Below, in pieces: positions 44,046 through 53,263 of a stretch of 64,000 nucleotides of DNA. The position numbers and the translations under genes are program-made. Source of the stretch: Methylocystis sp. (GTDB taxonomy: Bacteria > Pseudomonadota > Alphaproteobacteria > Rhizobiales > Beijerinckiaceae). The first letter of the stretch is position 1. Each line of letters opens with the position of its first letter. The notes below the pieces were generated by a model. That model did not search any database. It saw nothing but the letters and a program-made list of their open reading frames with translations, and had not been told where the DNA came from. The DNA lies in contig PERY01000004.1 in NCBI GenBank assembly GCA_002929055.1, positions 62,001 through 126,000 of the forward strand, in the 5' to 3' direction.

Positions 44046-44723
44046 TATTTGTGAACGGCTTAGTAATTCTCGCGGCCACGATCGGCGCGACGTCTCAATT
44101 CACATCCGTCTACATTGGCCGCTCCACGCTCCTCACCCTTGCCGCCACAGTCGTTTTAGCCGGTCTGTTGATTGCCCGTTTTAGAGCGAATTATGTGATC
44201 GCGCCGCCTTCGCAATGGGCGGTTCTCAAGTCGGCGCGGCTCGACACATTCGCCAGACAGGCCGAGACGCTGCTGGCGAACCAGCGCATCGCACAGCCTG
44301 CATTCTTCACGGCGCTGTTATGGACGACGAACGTCTCCCTCATCCTGATTCTGTTCAAGACGATTCTGCCGGACATACATTTCGGCGTGTTGGACGCGAT
44401 AACGCTGCAAGTCATCGCCGCATTGGCGATCGCCTTGCCGGCCAGTCCCGCGGGGCTGGGCGTTTTCGAAGCCGGGATCGTCGCCTATCTGACAACCATG
44501 CACGGCGTCCAGACGGAACGAGCGATCTCCGCCGCGCTCGCCTACCATCTTTCCATCACCGCGCCGCACACGGCGATCGTCATCGCGTTTTTCGCGTCGA
44601 TGCTTCCAGGATTGCTGAGAGCCAGGTTGTGGCCTTGAAGCAAGCCGCCACCACAAGCGCTTACGCCCGCAACACCTTGTAAACTATTCTGCCAAGCCTT
44701 CATGGACAACGTTCACAAAACGG

Positions 44724-44749
44724 GATAGAACACCGTTCATAGTTCTATC
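44724..44749. repeat. inverted repeat upstream of the 44767 gene
   Basis: GATAGAAC (44724-44731) and GTTCTATC (44742-44749) form a perfect eight-base inverted repeat with 10 bases between, ending 17 bases before the ATG at 44767. The spacing suits a dimeric repressor site, or a hairpin near the ribosome site. Confidence 0.45.
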
Positions 44750-44766
44750 GTTGTTCGAGGCCCACG

Positions 44767-45405
44767 ATGTCGCGCCGTATTCCACTCACTCTCAAACTCG
44801 CGTTCACCATCTTCATGGCCGTGCTGATCCCCGTTTACTGGGTCAATTACGGACCGACGAACTTCCTCTATTTCTGCGATATGGCGCTGCTGTTGACGCT
44901 GATCGGCGTCTGGCTCGAGAGCCCGCTGCTCGTCTCCATGCCCACTGTCGGCATTCTCGCGCCGCAAATCCTGTGGGTCGCGGATTTCGGGCTCAACCTT
45001 GCAGGCTTCCGTCTCACGGGCATGACCGATTACATGTTCAACGGGACAACGCCGCTCCTGCTGCGCGGCCTCTCGCTCTTCCACGGCTGGCTGCCGTTTC
45101 TGCTCGTCTATCTTGTCTGGCGGATCGGCTACGACCACCGGGCGCTCGCCTCCTGGACGGCGCTGGCCTGGGGCTTGATGCTGATTTCCTATTTCTTTCT
45201 GCCGGGCCCGCAGCCCGACGCCGGTCTCACGCCCGTCAATGTCGATTACGTCTTCGGCCCCAGCGATGCGGCGCCCCAGAGCTGGATGCCCGAATGGGCG
45301 TGGCTGACGCTGATGATGGCAGGTCTGCCGCTCGCTCTCTTCACGCCCGTCCATATCGCCATGGACCGCTGGCGCGGGCTTTCAGCCAGAGAACGCGTCG
45401 CCTGA
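44767..45405 (+). CDS. integral membrane protein of unknown function
   Basis: A 212-residue protein with six or so hydrophobic segments (LAFTIFMAVLIPVYWVNYGP, FLYFCDMALLLTLIGVWL, LFHGWLPFLLVYLVWRIGY and others). Conserved-looking polar spots are WVNYGPTNFLYFCD, FNGTTPLLLRGLSLFHGWLP and FFLPGPQPDAG. I recall proteins with this YGPxNFLWFCD pattern in various bacteria but no function. It stands alone, with an inverted repeat directly upstream that may control it. Confidence 0.75.
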   Translation: MSRRIPLTLKLAFTIFMAVLIPVYWVNYGPTNFLYFCDMALLLTLIGVWLESPLLVSMPTVGILAPQILWVADFGLNLAGFRLTGMTDYMFNGTTPLLLRGLSLFHGWLPFLLVYLVWRIGYDHRALASWTALAWGLMLISYFFLPGPQPDAGLTPVNVDYVFGPSDAAPQSWMPEWAWLTLMMAGLPLALFTPVHIAMDRWRGLSARERVA

Positions 45406-45406
45406 A

Positions 45407-45613
45407 TCAAGCCCGTCCCTTGCGCTTGAGCATGAGGCAGGCGGTCTCGCCGTCTCCCAATGCAATCTTTTTCGCGCAACGCGACGTCGCGCTCAGCGCT
45501 TCGGTCTGCGGCTCGGGCTTCTTGAGAGAGAGTTGGCGCGAGCTGTCGGCGCTTGCAAAAAAGCTCAGTGAACTTGCAAAAATCACGACCATAAGAAGAA
45601 TGAACATACGCAT
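45407..45613 (-). CDS. small membrane-anchored or secreted protein
   Basis: A 68-residue protein with an N-terminal hydrophobic segment (MFILLMVVIFASSLSFFASA) that may be a signal peptide, and a short basic tail with two Cys (SRCAKKIALGDGETACLMLK). A GGAG ribosome site lies eight bases before the ATG at 45613. It is divergent from the marR gene. The open frame extends further upstream but the added residues are not protein-like. No function known. Confidence 0.55.
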   Translation of the reverse strand: MRMFILLMVVIFASSLSFFASADSSRQLSLKKPEPQTEALSATSRCAKKIALGDGETACLMLKRKGRA

Positions 45614-45708
45614 GTCAGCGCTCCAGTAATATCGGCGGCCTTGCGCCTGAACGGGCGACTTTTTCATCATCTCCCATGAGCGGCGGAGGCGCTGTGTGGG
45701 CGCGCACA

Positions 45709-45737
45709 TTGACGAAACGGATATAGGGGCATATACA
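45709..45737 (+). promoter_or_regulatory. near-consensus sigma-70 promoter of the marR gene with candidate operator
   Basis: TTGACG (-35, 45709-45714), 17 bases, TATACA (-10, 45732-45737). The spacer end carries AGGGGCATAT (45725-45734), and the same ten bases recur at 46226-46235 before the next gene, there as part of the palindrome GGCATATGCC. Transcription should begin around 45744, which is also the likely start codon, so the message may be leaderless. Autoregulation by the MarR protein through this motif is inference. Confidence 0.55.
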
Positions 45738-45743
45738 TATTTC

Positions 45744-46190
45744 GTGACTGAACTTGACCCTTCCCTTGTCAGTGCCTGCGCACAAAGCTGCGCCGCAGCC
45801 AATGTGCGGCGTGCAAGCCGGGCGGTGACGAAGCTCTACGGTCGGTTCATGGCGACCACGGGACTGGAGCCGACGCAATATTCGCTCCTCGTCGCCTGCG
45901 CGCTCACAGGCGGAGCCACGGTGAGCAAACTCGCCGAAGTCTTTGTGATGGATCGCAGCGCGCTGGCGCGCAATCTTGCAATTATGGAGAAGCGCGGGCT
46001 TGTGAAGGTGAAACCCGGCGAGGACCGTCGCACGCGCAAAGTCGCATTGACGCCCTTCGGCGAAGCGACGCTCGCCAACGCCATGCCACATTGGCGCGAA
46101 GCACAGAACGCGGTGGAGAGAAAATTCGGAGCGGAGCGCCTGCGGACGCTTCTCTTTGAACTGGGTGAACTGATGAAAGCGACCGCATAG
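45744..46190 (+). CDS. MarR family transcriptional regulator
   Basis: A 148-residue winged-helix regulator. The DNA-binding part is clear: LEPTQYSLLVACALTGGATV, SKLAEVFVMDRSALARNLAI (recognition helix) and VKVKPGEDRRTRKVALTPFG (wing). Two Cys near the N-terminus (ACAQSCAAA) and one in the core might sense oxidants. The GTG at 45744 is preferred to one at 45696 because the promoter overlaps the longer form. The Fe-S/SCP2 gene lies 48 bases downstream and is the likely target besides itself. Confidence 0.88.
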   Translation: MTELDPSLVSACAQSCAAANVRRASRAVTKLYGRFMATTGLEPTQYSLLVACALTGGATVSKLAEVFVMDRSALARNLAIMEKRGLVKVKPGEDRRTRKVALTPFGEATLANAMPHWREAQNAVERKFGAERLRTLLFELGELMKATA

Positions 46191-46228
46191 GTCGGAGGGA
46201 TCGACCAGCTTTGATCCGTCACAAAAGG

Positions 46229-46238
46229 GGCATATGCC
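46229..46238. promoter_or_regulatory. palindrome GGCATATGCC abutting the 46239 start, candidate operator
   Basis: A perfect 10-base palindrome ends at the base before the ATG at 46239, and AGGGGCATAT is shared with the marR promoter 500 bases upstream. The AAGGGG part also serves as ribosome site, so chance sharing cannot be excluded. Confidence 0.35.
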
Positions 46239-47531
46239 ATGATTGAATTGACGCTCGCGCTGTCCCCGCTCATCGACGCCGAGACTCTGCGCGAGATCGC
46301 ACTTGCTGCTGGCGCAGACGATGTCGGCTTCGTGTCCATCGACAATCCGGCGCTCGACGATCAACGCGCCGAGATTCTTGCCGCCTTCCCTTTCGCGCGC
46401 ACGCTTATTTCCATCGTGACGAAGATGAACCGCGAGAACGTGCGTAGCCCCGCGCGTTCACTCGCCAATCTCGAATTCCATCACGCAAACGATGAATGCG
46501 ACGAGATTTCCCGCGCGATCGTGAAGAACCTCGAGACCCGCGGCTTGCGCGCCGCCTATCCGCCTGTCGGCTTTCCGATGGAAGCCTCCAATTGGCCGGG
46601 CAAGATGTGGGTCATTTCGCACAAGCCCGTCGCCATTGCAGCCGGCCTCGGGCGCATGGGCATCCATCGCAATGTGATCCACCCGAAGTTCGGTAATTTC
46701 ATTCTCCTCGGGACCATTGCAGTGGATTGCGCCCTGGAACACAACTGCGCACCGCTGGACTACAATCCCTGCGTCGCCTGCAAACTCTGCGTAGCGGCCT
46801 GCCCCACCGGCGCCATCGCGCCTGACGGCCATTTCGATTTCGCCGCTTGCTACACACATAATTATCGCGATTTCATGGGCGGATTTTCGGACTTCGTCGA
46901 AACGGTCGCAAACGCCAAAGACGCGCGCGCCTATCGAGATAAAATCAGCGACGCCGAGACCGTCTCGGTATGGCAGAGCCTCGCCTTCGGCCCGAACTAC
47001 AAGGCAGCCTATTGCATGGCGGTCTGCCCGGCAGGCGAGGATGTGATCGGCGCCTATCGGGCGGACAAGCGTTCTTTCCTGCGCGAGATCGTCGACCCGC
47101 TGCAACAAAAGGTCGAGACCATCTATGTGAGCCCCGGCTCCGACGCAGACGAGTATGTCTCGCGACGCTTTCCGCATAAACACAGCAAGCGGGTCGGCTC
47201 TGTGCTCCGCGCGACAAATGTCGACAATTTTCTCGGAGCCTTGCAGCATGTCTTCCAACGCAACAGGTCGGCTGGACTGAATGCGGTCTATCACTTTGTC
47301 TTCACAGGCGTCCAAAGCCGCAGGGCGACAATCACGATCGCCCACAAGAAACTAAGCGTCCAGGATGGCCTGACCGGCGCGCCAGATCTCGCCATAACAG
47401 CCGACGGCGAGACCTGGATCAAATTCCTGCGCAAAGAGACGAGCCTGCCCTGGGCGCTGCTCAGCCGCCGCATCAAACTGCGCGGCGATCCGAGGTTGCT
47501 GCTTGCGTTCGGGAAATGCTTCCCCGCCTGA
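46239..47531 (+). CDS. QueG-like 4Fe-4S protein fused to an SCP2-type domain
   Basis: A 430-residue protein. The first 330 residues resemble epoxyqueuosine reductase/reductive dehalogenase-type iron-sulfur proteins, with the cluster motif CVACKLCVAACPTGA (Cys178, 181, 184, 188) and a second Cys set at CMAVCPAG. The last 95 (FTGVQSRRATITIAHKKLSV, DLAITADGETWIKFLRKETS) look like an SCP2 sterol-carrier domain that could hold a lipid-like substrate. True QueG lacks this domain, so a redox reaction on a hydrophobic substrate is more likely than tRNA modification. It follows marR and probably answers to it. The two-domain reading is mine. Confidence 0.8.
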   Translation: MIELTLALSPLIDAETLREIALAAGADDVGFVSIDNPALDDQRAEILAAFPFARTLISIVTKMNRENVRSPARSLANLEFHHANDECDEISRAIVKNLETRGLRAAYPPVGFPMEASNWPGKMWVISHKPVAIAAGLGRMGIHRNVIHPKFGNFILLGTIAVDCALEHNCAPLDYNPCVACKLCVAACPTGAIAPDGHFDFAACYTHNYRDFMGGFSDFVETVANAKDARAYRDKISDAETVSVWQSLAFGPNYKAAYCMAVCPAGEDVIGAYRADKRSFLREIVDPLQQKVETIYVSPGSDADEYVSRRFPHKHSKRVGSVLRATNVDNFLGALQHVFQRNRSAGLNAVYHFVFTGVQSRRATITIAHKKLSVQDGLTGAPDLAITADGETWIKFLRKETSLPWALLSRRIKLRGDPRLLLAFGKCFPA

Positions 47532-47533
47532 GA

Positions 47534-49618
47534 CTATCCCAATGCCGCTCTTTGCGCATGATTGCCGGCGTGCGCGGCTACGATCTCCCTCGCATGCTTG
47601 CCGACAACTTCAGCGAGATGATTGAAGCGCGCCTGGAAAAACCCCGCTCCCGCCGTCGCCGAGCGCAGTTCCACGATGAGATGGTCCATCTCGGCTTCGG
47701 GGATCAGCGTTTCCAGCTTGTCCCAGCCGTCCCAGCCCTCGCGCGGACCAAAGCCCATGATCTGCCCGCGACGTCCCGACACGAGCCCGGTGGCGCGCGA
47801 CATGGCGTCGTTGGGAACGAAAATGTCGACGGCGAGCACGGGCTCAAGAAGAATCGGATCGGCCTTGCCCAGCGCTTCGCTCATCCCCATGCGCGCCGCG
47901 GTGCGGAACGCCATGTCGGAGGAATCGACTGTGTGGTAGGAGCCGTCGGTCAATACGGCTTCGACGTCGACAACCGGAAAGCCCAGCGGCCCGTGGGCCA
48001 TCGCATCCTGACAACCGGATTCGACGGACGAGAAATATTGCCTTGGCACCGCGCCGCCGTGCACGCGCTCGGCAAAGGCGAATCCCTCACCGCGGCCGCG
48101 CGGCGCGACCTCGAGCACGACGTCGCCGAACTGTCCGTGCCCCCCGGACTGCTTCTTGTGACGCCCGCGCACCGTCACCTTGTGGCGGATGGTCTCGCGA
48201 TAGGCGACGGTTGGCCGCGACACATCGACGGTGACGCCGAAACGCGATTGCAGCCGCTCCAACGCGACGCGCAAATGCATCTCACCCTGCCCGAAGAGCT
48301 TGATCTGCGACATCTCCTGATCATGGACGAAGATGAGCGAAGGGTCTTCGTCGACCAGCTTCGCCATTGCGGCCGCGAGGCGCATTTCGTCCTTGCGGTC
48401 CTTGACGGCGAGGGCGAGCGCATGCACGGGAACGGGAATCGCCGCGCGTGTGGCGAGCGCGCCCCCATCTGCCTTGCCGTCCGCGACGACCGTGTCGCCG
48501 GCATGCGCATGCTCCAGCCGCCCCAGCGCCACGACATCGCCTTCCCTTGCGTCGCTCGCCTTTGAGATATTCGCGCCCATCAGGCGCGAGACGCCGGAGA
48601 CTCGATCGTCGCCATGCGCCGAAACGACAGTCTGACCATCGGCGATCACACCACGCAGAATGCGCGCGACCGACAGCTTGCCGCCATGAGACGTGTGCAC
48701 GGTGCGCAGGATGCGCGCCACTGGCGGGCCACTATCCAAAACGCCCAGTCGCGCGCGGGTCTCGGCTATTCCAGGCGCCTCGTGCCGCAAGGCTTTGAGC
48801 AGCCGCGTGACGCCCGCGCCGCGCTCCGCGGAGCCGATGAAAACGGGCGCCACGAGCCCGGCGCGCAATTCTTTCGTCAGATCGTCGAAGACCTGATCAC
48901 GCGGCGGCTCGATGTCGGAGATCAGCTCCTCCATCAGCGTGTCGTCGTAATCCGCGAGGCGCTCCAGCATGGTGTAGCGCGCCTCCTTTTCAGACGCCGC
49001 CTCGTCCTTGGGGATCGCGATCACCCCGGAGGGCGCATGTTCACGATAGACATAGGCGCGCTCGAGCGCGAGATCGATGAAGCCTACCGCGACGCCGTTG
49101 CTCCATATGGGGATCTGACGCAGGAGCAGCGGCGTGCGCGACGCCGGTTGCAGGATCGCAAGCGCATGGCGCACATCGATGGTCGCGCCGTCGATCTTGT
49201 TCAGAAAAAGCAGATGCGGAACCCCTGCCTCTTCCAACCCGCGCAGCGTGAGTTGCAGCGCAGGAACCTTTCGCGCGTCCGCCTCGCAGACGACGACCGC
49301 GGCGTCCACTGCCGGCAAAATGTTGCGCGCCTCATGCACAAATTCCACGGAGCCGGGAAGGTCGATGAAGGTGTAGCGGTCGCCCATGTAATCCAGCGTC
49401 GCAACGTTGGATTCCACGCTCATCCTGTGCGCGCGAGCCTCGGGGCTCGCGTCGCCGACGCTCGAACCCTCGCCGACCGACCCCTGTTTCGGGATTGCGC
49501 CCGCATGCGCGAGCAGCGCTTCAAGAAGCGTGGTCTTGCCGCATTGGAAGGGACCGGCCAGCGCGATGAGGCGTGGACCGCACGCTCTCGCTTCATGGGG
49601 GAAGGTCGTGTCGCCCAT
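47534..49618 (-). CDS. elongation factor G-like GTPase (EF-G paralogue)
   Basis: A 694-residue protein with EF-G domain order. P-loop GPFQCGKT (22-29), NKID (140-143) and domain IV-like KVTVRGRHKKQSGGHGQFGD are clear. The G3 motif is DLPGSVEF (86-93) where canonical EF-G has DTPGHVDF: the catalytic His is Ser90, a feature of this paralogue group. Proteins of this group may hydrolyse GTP slowly or act outside normal translocation. The ATG at 49618 is used; earlier in-frame starts lie in the intergenic region. It is divergent from rph. Not the housekeeping fusA, which usually lies with rpsL and tuf. Confidence 0.9.
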   Translation of the reverse strand: MGDTTFPHEARACGPRLIALAGPFQCGKTTLLEALLAHAGAIPKQGSVGEGSSVGDASPEARAHRMSVESNVATLDYMGDRYTFIDLPGSVEFVHEARNILPAVDAAVVVCEADARKVPALQLTLRGLEEAGVPHLLFLNKIDGATIDVRHALAILQPASRTPLLLRQIPIWSNGVAVGFIDLALERAYVYREHAPSGVIAIPKDEAASEKEARYTMLERLADYDDTLMEELISDIEPPRDQVFDDLTKELRAGLVAPVFIGSAERGAGVTRLLKALRHEAPGIAETRARLGVLDSGPPVARILRTVHTSHGGKLSVARILRGVIADGQTVVSAHGDDRVSGVSRLMGANISKASDAREGDVVALGRLEHAHAGDTVVADGKADGGALATRAAIPVPVHALALAVKDRKDEMRLAAAMAKLVDEDPSLIFVHDQEMSQIKLFGQGEMHLRVALERLQSRFGVTVDVSRPTVAYRETIRHKVTVRGRHKKQSGGHGQFGDVVLEVAPRGRGEGFAFAERVHGGAVPRQYFSSVESGCQDAMAHGPLGFPVVDVEAVLTDGSYHTVDSSDMAFRTAARMGMSEALGKADPILLEPVLAVDIFVPNDAMSRATGLVSGRRGQIMGFGPREGWDGWDKLETLIPEAEMDHLIVELRSATAGAGFFQARFNHLAEVVGKHAREIVAAHAGNHAQRAALG

Positions 49619-49773
49619 CGTATCCTCCCTTATTTTGTCGAAGCCTTTTTCCCCAACTCCGTTGAATGATGCTCCCACCATGTGTGAAATAGCGCAAGAG
49701 ATGAAAGCTCCAGGCGCTTCCACCCAAAGCCAAAGCGCGTTAGAACGAGTCTAATTCAGACAAAGGAGACTTC

Positions 49774-50490
49774 ATGCGTCCCAGCAAGCGCGCGCCCGAC
49801 GAGATGCGCCCGGTCAGTTTCGAGCGCGGCGTCGCCCGCTACGCCGAAGGCTCCTGCCTAGTGAAATTCGGCAATACGCAGGTGTTGTGCGCTGCATCGC
49901 TCGAAGACAAGCCGCCGCCGTGGCTGCGTGGACAGGGCCGCGGCTGGGTCACCGCCGAATACTCCATGCTGCCGCGCGCGACGCACACGCGCACGCGGCG
50001 CGAGGCCTCAGCCGGCAAGCTCTCGGGCCGCACGCAGGAAATCCAGCGCCTCATCGGCCGCTCGCTTCGCGCCGTGACCAACCTGCCCGCGATCGGCGAG
50101 CGCCAGATCGTGGTCGACTGCGACGTCATCCAGGCGGATGGCGGCACGCGCACGGCCTCGATCACCGGCGCCTGGATCGCCTTACGCGATTGCTTCGAAT
50201 GGATGCGCTCGCGCTCGATCATCAAGGAAAACCCGCTGCGCGATCATGTCGCGGCGGTCTCCTGCGGCATCTTCAATGGCGCGCCGGTGATCGACCTCGA
50301 TTATGCGGAGGACTCCACCGCTCAGACAGACGCAAATTTCGTCATCACCGGTTCCGGGGGCCTCGTTGAAATTCAGGCGACCGCCGAAGTCGCCGTGTTC
50401 TCTCCTGACGAGCTGACTGCGATGCTGACGCTCGCGCAAAAAGGCGTCGGCGATCTCGTTGCGCTGCAAAAGGCGACTCTCGCGTCATGA
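49774..50490 (+). CDS. rph: ribonuclease PH
   Basis: A 238-residue phosphorolytic exonuclease that trims tRNA 3' ends. The family opening [69 protein letters not shown] and [19 protein letters not shown] are intact and the length is normal. An AAAGGAGA site precedes the ATG. The next gene, rdgB, starts inside its stop codon (ATGA), as in many alphaproteobacteria. Confidence 0.97.
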   Translation: MRPSKRAPDEMRPVSFERGVARYAEGSCLVKFGNTQVLCAASLEDKPPPWLRGQGRGWVTAEYSMLPRATHTRTRREASAGKLSGRTQEIQRLIGRSLRAVTNLPAIGERQIVVDCDVIQADGGTRTASITGAWIALRDCFEWMRSRSIIKENPLRDHVAAVSCGIFNGAPVIDLDYAEDSTAQTDANFVITGSGGLVEIQATAEVAVFSPDELTAMLTLAQKGVGDLVALQKATLAS

Positions 50491-51116
50491 CGCACCGGAA
50501 GATCGTCGGCAAACTCGTGATCGCGACGCACAATCCCGGCAAGCTCTGGGAGTTGCAGCAGCTTCTCGCGCCGCATGGCGTGGATGCGGTTTCAGCGGGC
50601 GATCTCAGCCTGCCGGAGCCGGAGGAGACAGAAGCGACCTTCGCCGGCAACGCCGCGCTCAAAGCGCGCGCGGCCGCGATGGCCTCTGGCCTCCCCGCCT
50701 TCGCAGATGATTCCGGCCTCTGCGTCGACGCGCTCGACGGCGCGCCGGGGATTTATTCGGCGCGCTGGGCGGGCGAAAGCCGAGACTTCAAGGCCGCATG
50801 CCAATTGGTGCGCCGCAAGATCGAGGAGCGGGGCGCACAACCGCCCTTCCGCGCCAATTTCACCTGCGCGCTCGCCGTTGTCTGGCCGGATGGCCACATC
50901 GAGGAGTTCGAGGGTCGCGTCGACGGCGTTCTGGTCTTTCCGCCCAGGGGCGACAAGGGTTTCGGCTATGATCCGATCTTCAAGCCCGACGAGCTCGACA
51001 AGACCTTCGGCGAGATGATGTCGGCGGAGAAACACGCGCTGCCGGGCGACGGCTCCCGCGCCTTGTCGCATCGCGCAAGAGCGTTTCAGGCTCTGGCGAA
51101 GGCGTGTCTCGACTAA
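50487..51116 (+). CDS. rdgB: dITP/XTP pyrophosphatase (non-canonical purine NTPase)
   Basis: A 209-residue Ham1/RdgB enzyme that hydrolyses dITP, ITP and XTP to keep them out of nucleic acids. Motifs: [62 protein letters not shown] and [10 protein letters not shown]. It is translationally coupled to rph by a four-base overlap. Confidence 0.97.
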   Translation: MTHRKIVGKLVIATHNPGKLWELQQLLAPHGVDAVSAGDLSLPEPEETEATFAGNAALKARAAAMASGLPAFADDSGLCVDALDGAPGIYSARWAGESRDFKAACQLVRRKIEERGAQPPFRANFTCALAVVWPDGHIEEFEGRVDGVLVFPPRGDKGFGYDPIFKPDELDKTFGEMMSAEKHALPGDGSRALSHRARAFQALAKACLD

Positions 51117-51279
51117 GAGAACGACTGCGACAAAATGGTCAAGGTCAAGGCGTCGATTGCGGGTAGCGTTACCGCTGGAAAGCCTTTCTCTTGGCGCGGG
51201 CCTATGCGTTACTATCTTCCTCAAATGAGAACAGGCGCGGCGAACGCGCGCGGATGAGGAAACCCAAAGAGGCGATCCC

Positions 51280-52797
51280 ATGACCAGGCACGAGACCTTC
51301 GCGGCTGCGAAGCCGCCCTTCAAGGCGCGCTACGGCAATTTCATCAATGGCGCATGGGCGGACGCGAAGTCCGGCCGCGTCTTCGAAAACATCTCGCCCA
51401 TCACCGGCCAGAAGGTCTGCGAGATCGCCCGCTCCGACAAGGACGACATCGAGGCCGCGCTCGACGCCGCGCACGCAGCGAAAGAGGCGTGGGGCCGCAC
51501 CAGCACGACCGAGCGCGCGCGCATCCTCAACAAGATTGCCGACCGCATGGAGGAGAACCTCGCGCTCCTCGCCGCGGCCGAGACATGGGACAATGGCAAG
51601 CCGATCCGCGAGACGATGGCCGCCGACATTCCGCTCGCCGTCGACCACTTCCGCTACTTCGCCGGCGCCATCCGCGCGCAGGAGGGCGGCATCTCCGAGA
51701 TCGACCACGACACGGTCGCCTATCACTTCCATGAGCCACTCGGCGTCGTCGGCCAGATCATTCCGTGGAACTTTCCGCTGCTGATGGCGGCGTGGAAAAT
51801 GGCTCCGGCGCTGGCCGCCGGCAACTGCATCGTGCTGAAGCCCGCCGAGCAGACGCCCGCGAGCATTCTCGTCTGGGCGGAGCTCGTCGGCGATCTGCTG
51901 CCGAAGGGCGTGCTCAATATCGTGAACGGCTTTGGCCTCGAGGCTGGAAAGCCGCTCGCCTCTTCGAACCGCATCGCCAAGATCGCCTTCACCGGCGAGA
52001 CGACGACGGGCCGCCTCATCATGCAATATGCGTCGCAGACGCTGATCCCCGTGACGCTGGAGCTCGGCGGCAAGTCGCCCAACATCTTCTTCGAGGACGT
52101 CGCGCGCGAGGACGACGATTATCTCGACAAGGCCGTCGAAGGCTTCGTGATGTTCGCGCTCAACCAGGGCGAGGTCTGCACCTGCCCGAGCCGCGCGCTC
52201 ATACACGAGAAGATCTACGACCGCTTCATGGAGCGCGCGATCAAGCGCGTGAACGACATCAAGCAGGGCAATCCGCTCGATCCCTCGACCATGATCGGCG
52301 CGCAGGCGTCGTCCGAGCAGCTCGAGAAAATTCTCAGCTATATCGATATCGGCAAGCAGGAGGGCGCCAAGGTGCTCGCTGGCGGCCAGCGTAACACGCT
52401 CGAAGGCGACCTTGCGGGCGGCTTCTATGTGAAGCCGACGGTGTTGCAGGGTCACAACAAGATGCGCGTCTTTCAGGAGGAAATCTTCGGGCCTGTGGTG
52501 TCAGTCACGACCTTCAAGGATGATGAAGATGCGCTCGCGATCGCCAATGACACGCTCTACGGCCTCGGCGCCGGCGTGTGGAGCCGCGACGTCAATCGCT
52601 GCTATCGCTTCGGGCGCGCGATCCAGGCAGGCCGCGTTTGGACGAATTGCTACCACGCCTATCCCGCGCATGCGGCCTTCGGCGGCTACAAGCAGTCCGG
52701 CATCGGCCGCGAAAATCACAAAATGATGCTCGACCACTACCAGCAGACGAAAAACATGCTGGTGAGCTACAGCCCCAAGAAGCTCGGCTTCTTCTGA
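51280..52797 (+). CDS. NAD-dependent aldehyde dehydrogenase (AldB/ExaC type)
   Basis: A 505-residue aldehyde dehydrogenase. Rossmann and catalytic blocks are complete: [49 protein letters not shown], the Glu in LELGGKSPN and Cys in [17 protein letters not shown] (two Cys, typical of acetaldehyde dehydrogenases of ethanol use). The C-terminal [20 protein letters not shown] is that of the AldB/ExaC group. It is directly followed by a DUF779 gene, its usual partner. Acetaldehyde or other short aldehydes are the likely substrates. Confidence 0.93.
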   Translation: MTRHETFAAAKPPFKARYGNFINGAWADAKSGRVFENISPITGQKVCEIARSDKDDIEAALDAAHAAKEAWGRTSTTERARILNKIADRMEENLALLAAAETWDNGKPIRETMAADIPLAVDHFRYFAGAIRAQEGGISEIDHDTVAYHFHEPLGVVGQIIPWNFPLLMAAWKMAPALAAGNCIVLKPAEQTPASILVWAELVGDLLPKGVLNIVNGFGLEAGKPLASSNRIAKIAFTGETTTGRLIMQYASQTLIPVTLELGGKSPNIFFEDVAREDDDYLDKAVEGFVMFALNQGEVCTCPSRALIHEKIYDRFMERAIKRVNDIKQGNPLDPSTMIGAQASSEQLEKILSYIDIGKQEGAKVLAGGQRNTLEGDLAGGFYVKPTVLQGHNKMRVFQEEIFGPVVSVTTFKDDEDALAIANDTLYGLGAGVWSRDVNRCYRFGRAIQAGRVWTNCYHAYPAHAAFGGYKQSGIGRENHKMMLDHYQQTKNMLVSYSPKKLGFF

Positions 52798-53165
52798 TGC
52801 AGCCAACGCCGCGCGTCATCGCAACCGCCGCGGCGCTCGATCTCGTCGAGCGCCTGCGACGGGAGCATGGCGATATTCTGTTCCATCAATCGGGGGGCTG
52901 CTGCGACGGGTCCGCGCCCATGTGCTATCCACAGGGGGACTTTCTCACCGGCGACAATGACGTGAAGCTTGGCGAAATCGGCGGCGCGCCCTTCTACATC
53001 GGAGCGGCGCAATATGATTACTGGAAGCACACGCAGCTCATCATCGATGTCGTCCCCGGCCAGGGTGGCATGTTCTCGCTCGACAACGGGACAGGCAGCC
53101 GTTTCCTCACCCGCTCGCGGCTGTTTTCCGATTCCGAACTGGAAACCCTGGGCTTCCAGGTCTAG
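52797..53165 (+). CDS. DUF779 domain protein, partner of aldehyde dehydrogenase
   Basis: A 122-residue protein whose ATG overlaps the aldehyde dehydrogenase stop (TGATG). It has the DUF779 hallmarks LFHQSGGCCDGSAPMCYPQG and FYIGAAQYDYWKHTQLIIDV, with a Cys-Cys pair and a third Cys that may bind a metal or sense redox state. DUF779 genes commonly follow aldB-type genes; their function is unknown. A longer in-frame form starting inside the dehydrogenase gene is rejected. Confidence 0.9.
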   Translation: MQPTPRVIATAAALDLVERLRREHGDILFHQSGGCCDGSAPMCYPQGDFLTGDNDVKLGEIGGAPFYIGAAQYDYWKHTQLIIDVVPGQGGMFSLDNGTGSRFLTRSRLFSDSELETLGFQV

Positions 53166-53263
53166 GGTGAAGACGCGACCTTTCGAGCATTGACGCAGCG
53201 CACAAATCGCCTAAGCTCAAGCTGCGAGCCGTCTTAGCCTCGCACCCAAGGATGGGGCGCATT

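Larger units (their letters stand above)
42524..44638 (+). pseudogene. flippase-like (LPG synthase TM, UPF0104-type) gene split by IS630
   Basis: Left part 42524-42976 encodes an N-terminus with membrane segments and the motif LFPFRIGEGVKIYFGGAYFG; the right part 44046-44638 encodes more membrane segments and LPASPAGLGVFEAGIVAYLT, both typical of the lysylphosphatidylglycerol synthase transmembrane family. Joining the halves at the TA target gives IVLIPTLFVNGLVILAATIG with no frameshift, so the insertion looks recent and the gene was intact before. The ATG at 42524 has GAGGA upstream. The IS adds a stop soon after the junction, so the product is truncated. The family moves or modifies lipids. 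Confidence 0.85.

Noticed and set aside
51117-51279. Possible sigma-54 promoter (TTGGCGCGGGCCTATGCG) before the aldehyde dehydrogenase gene
   Set aside because: The GG and GC elements are 11 bases apart instead of 10 and the -24 hexamer is poor.
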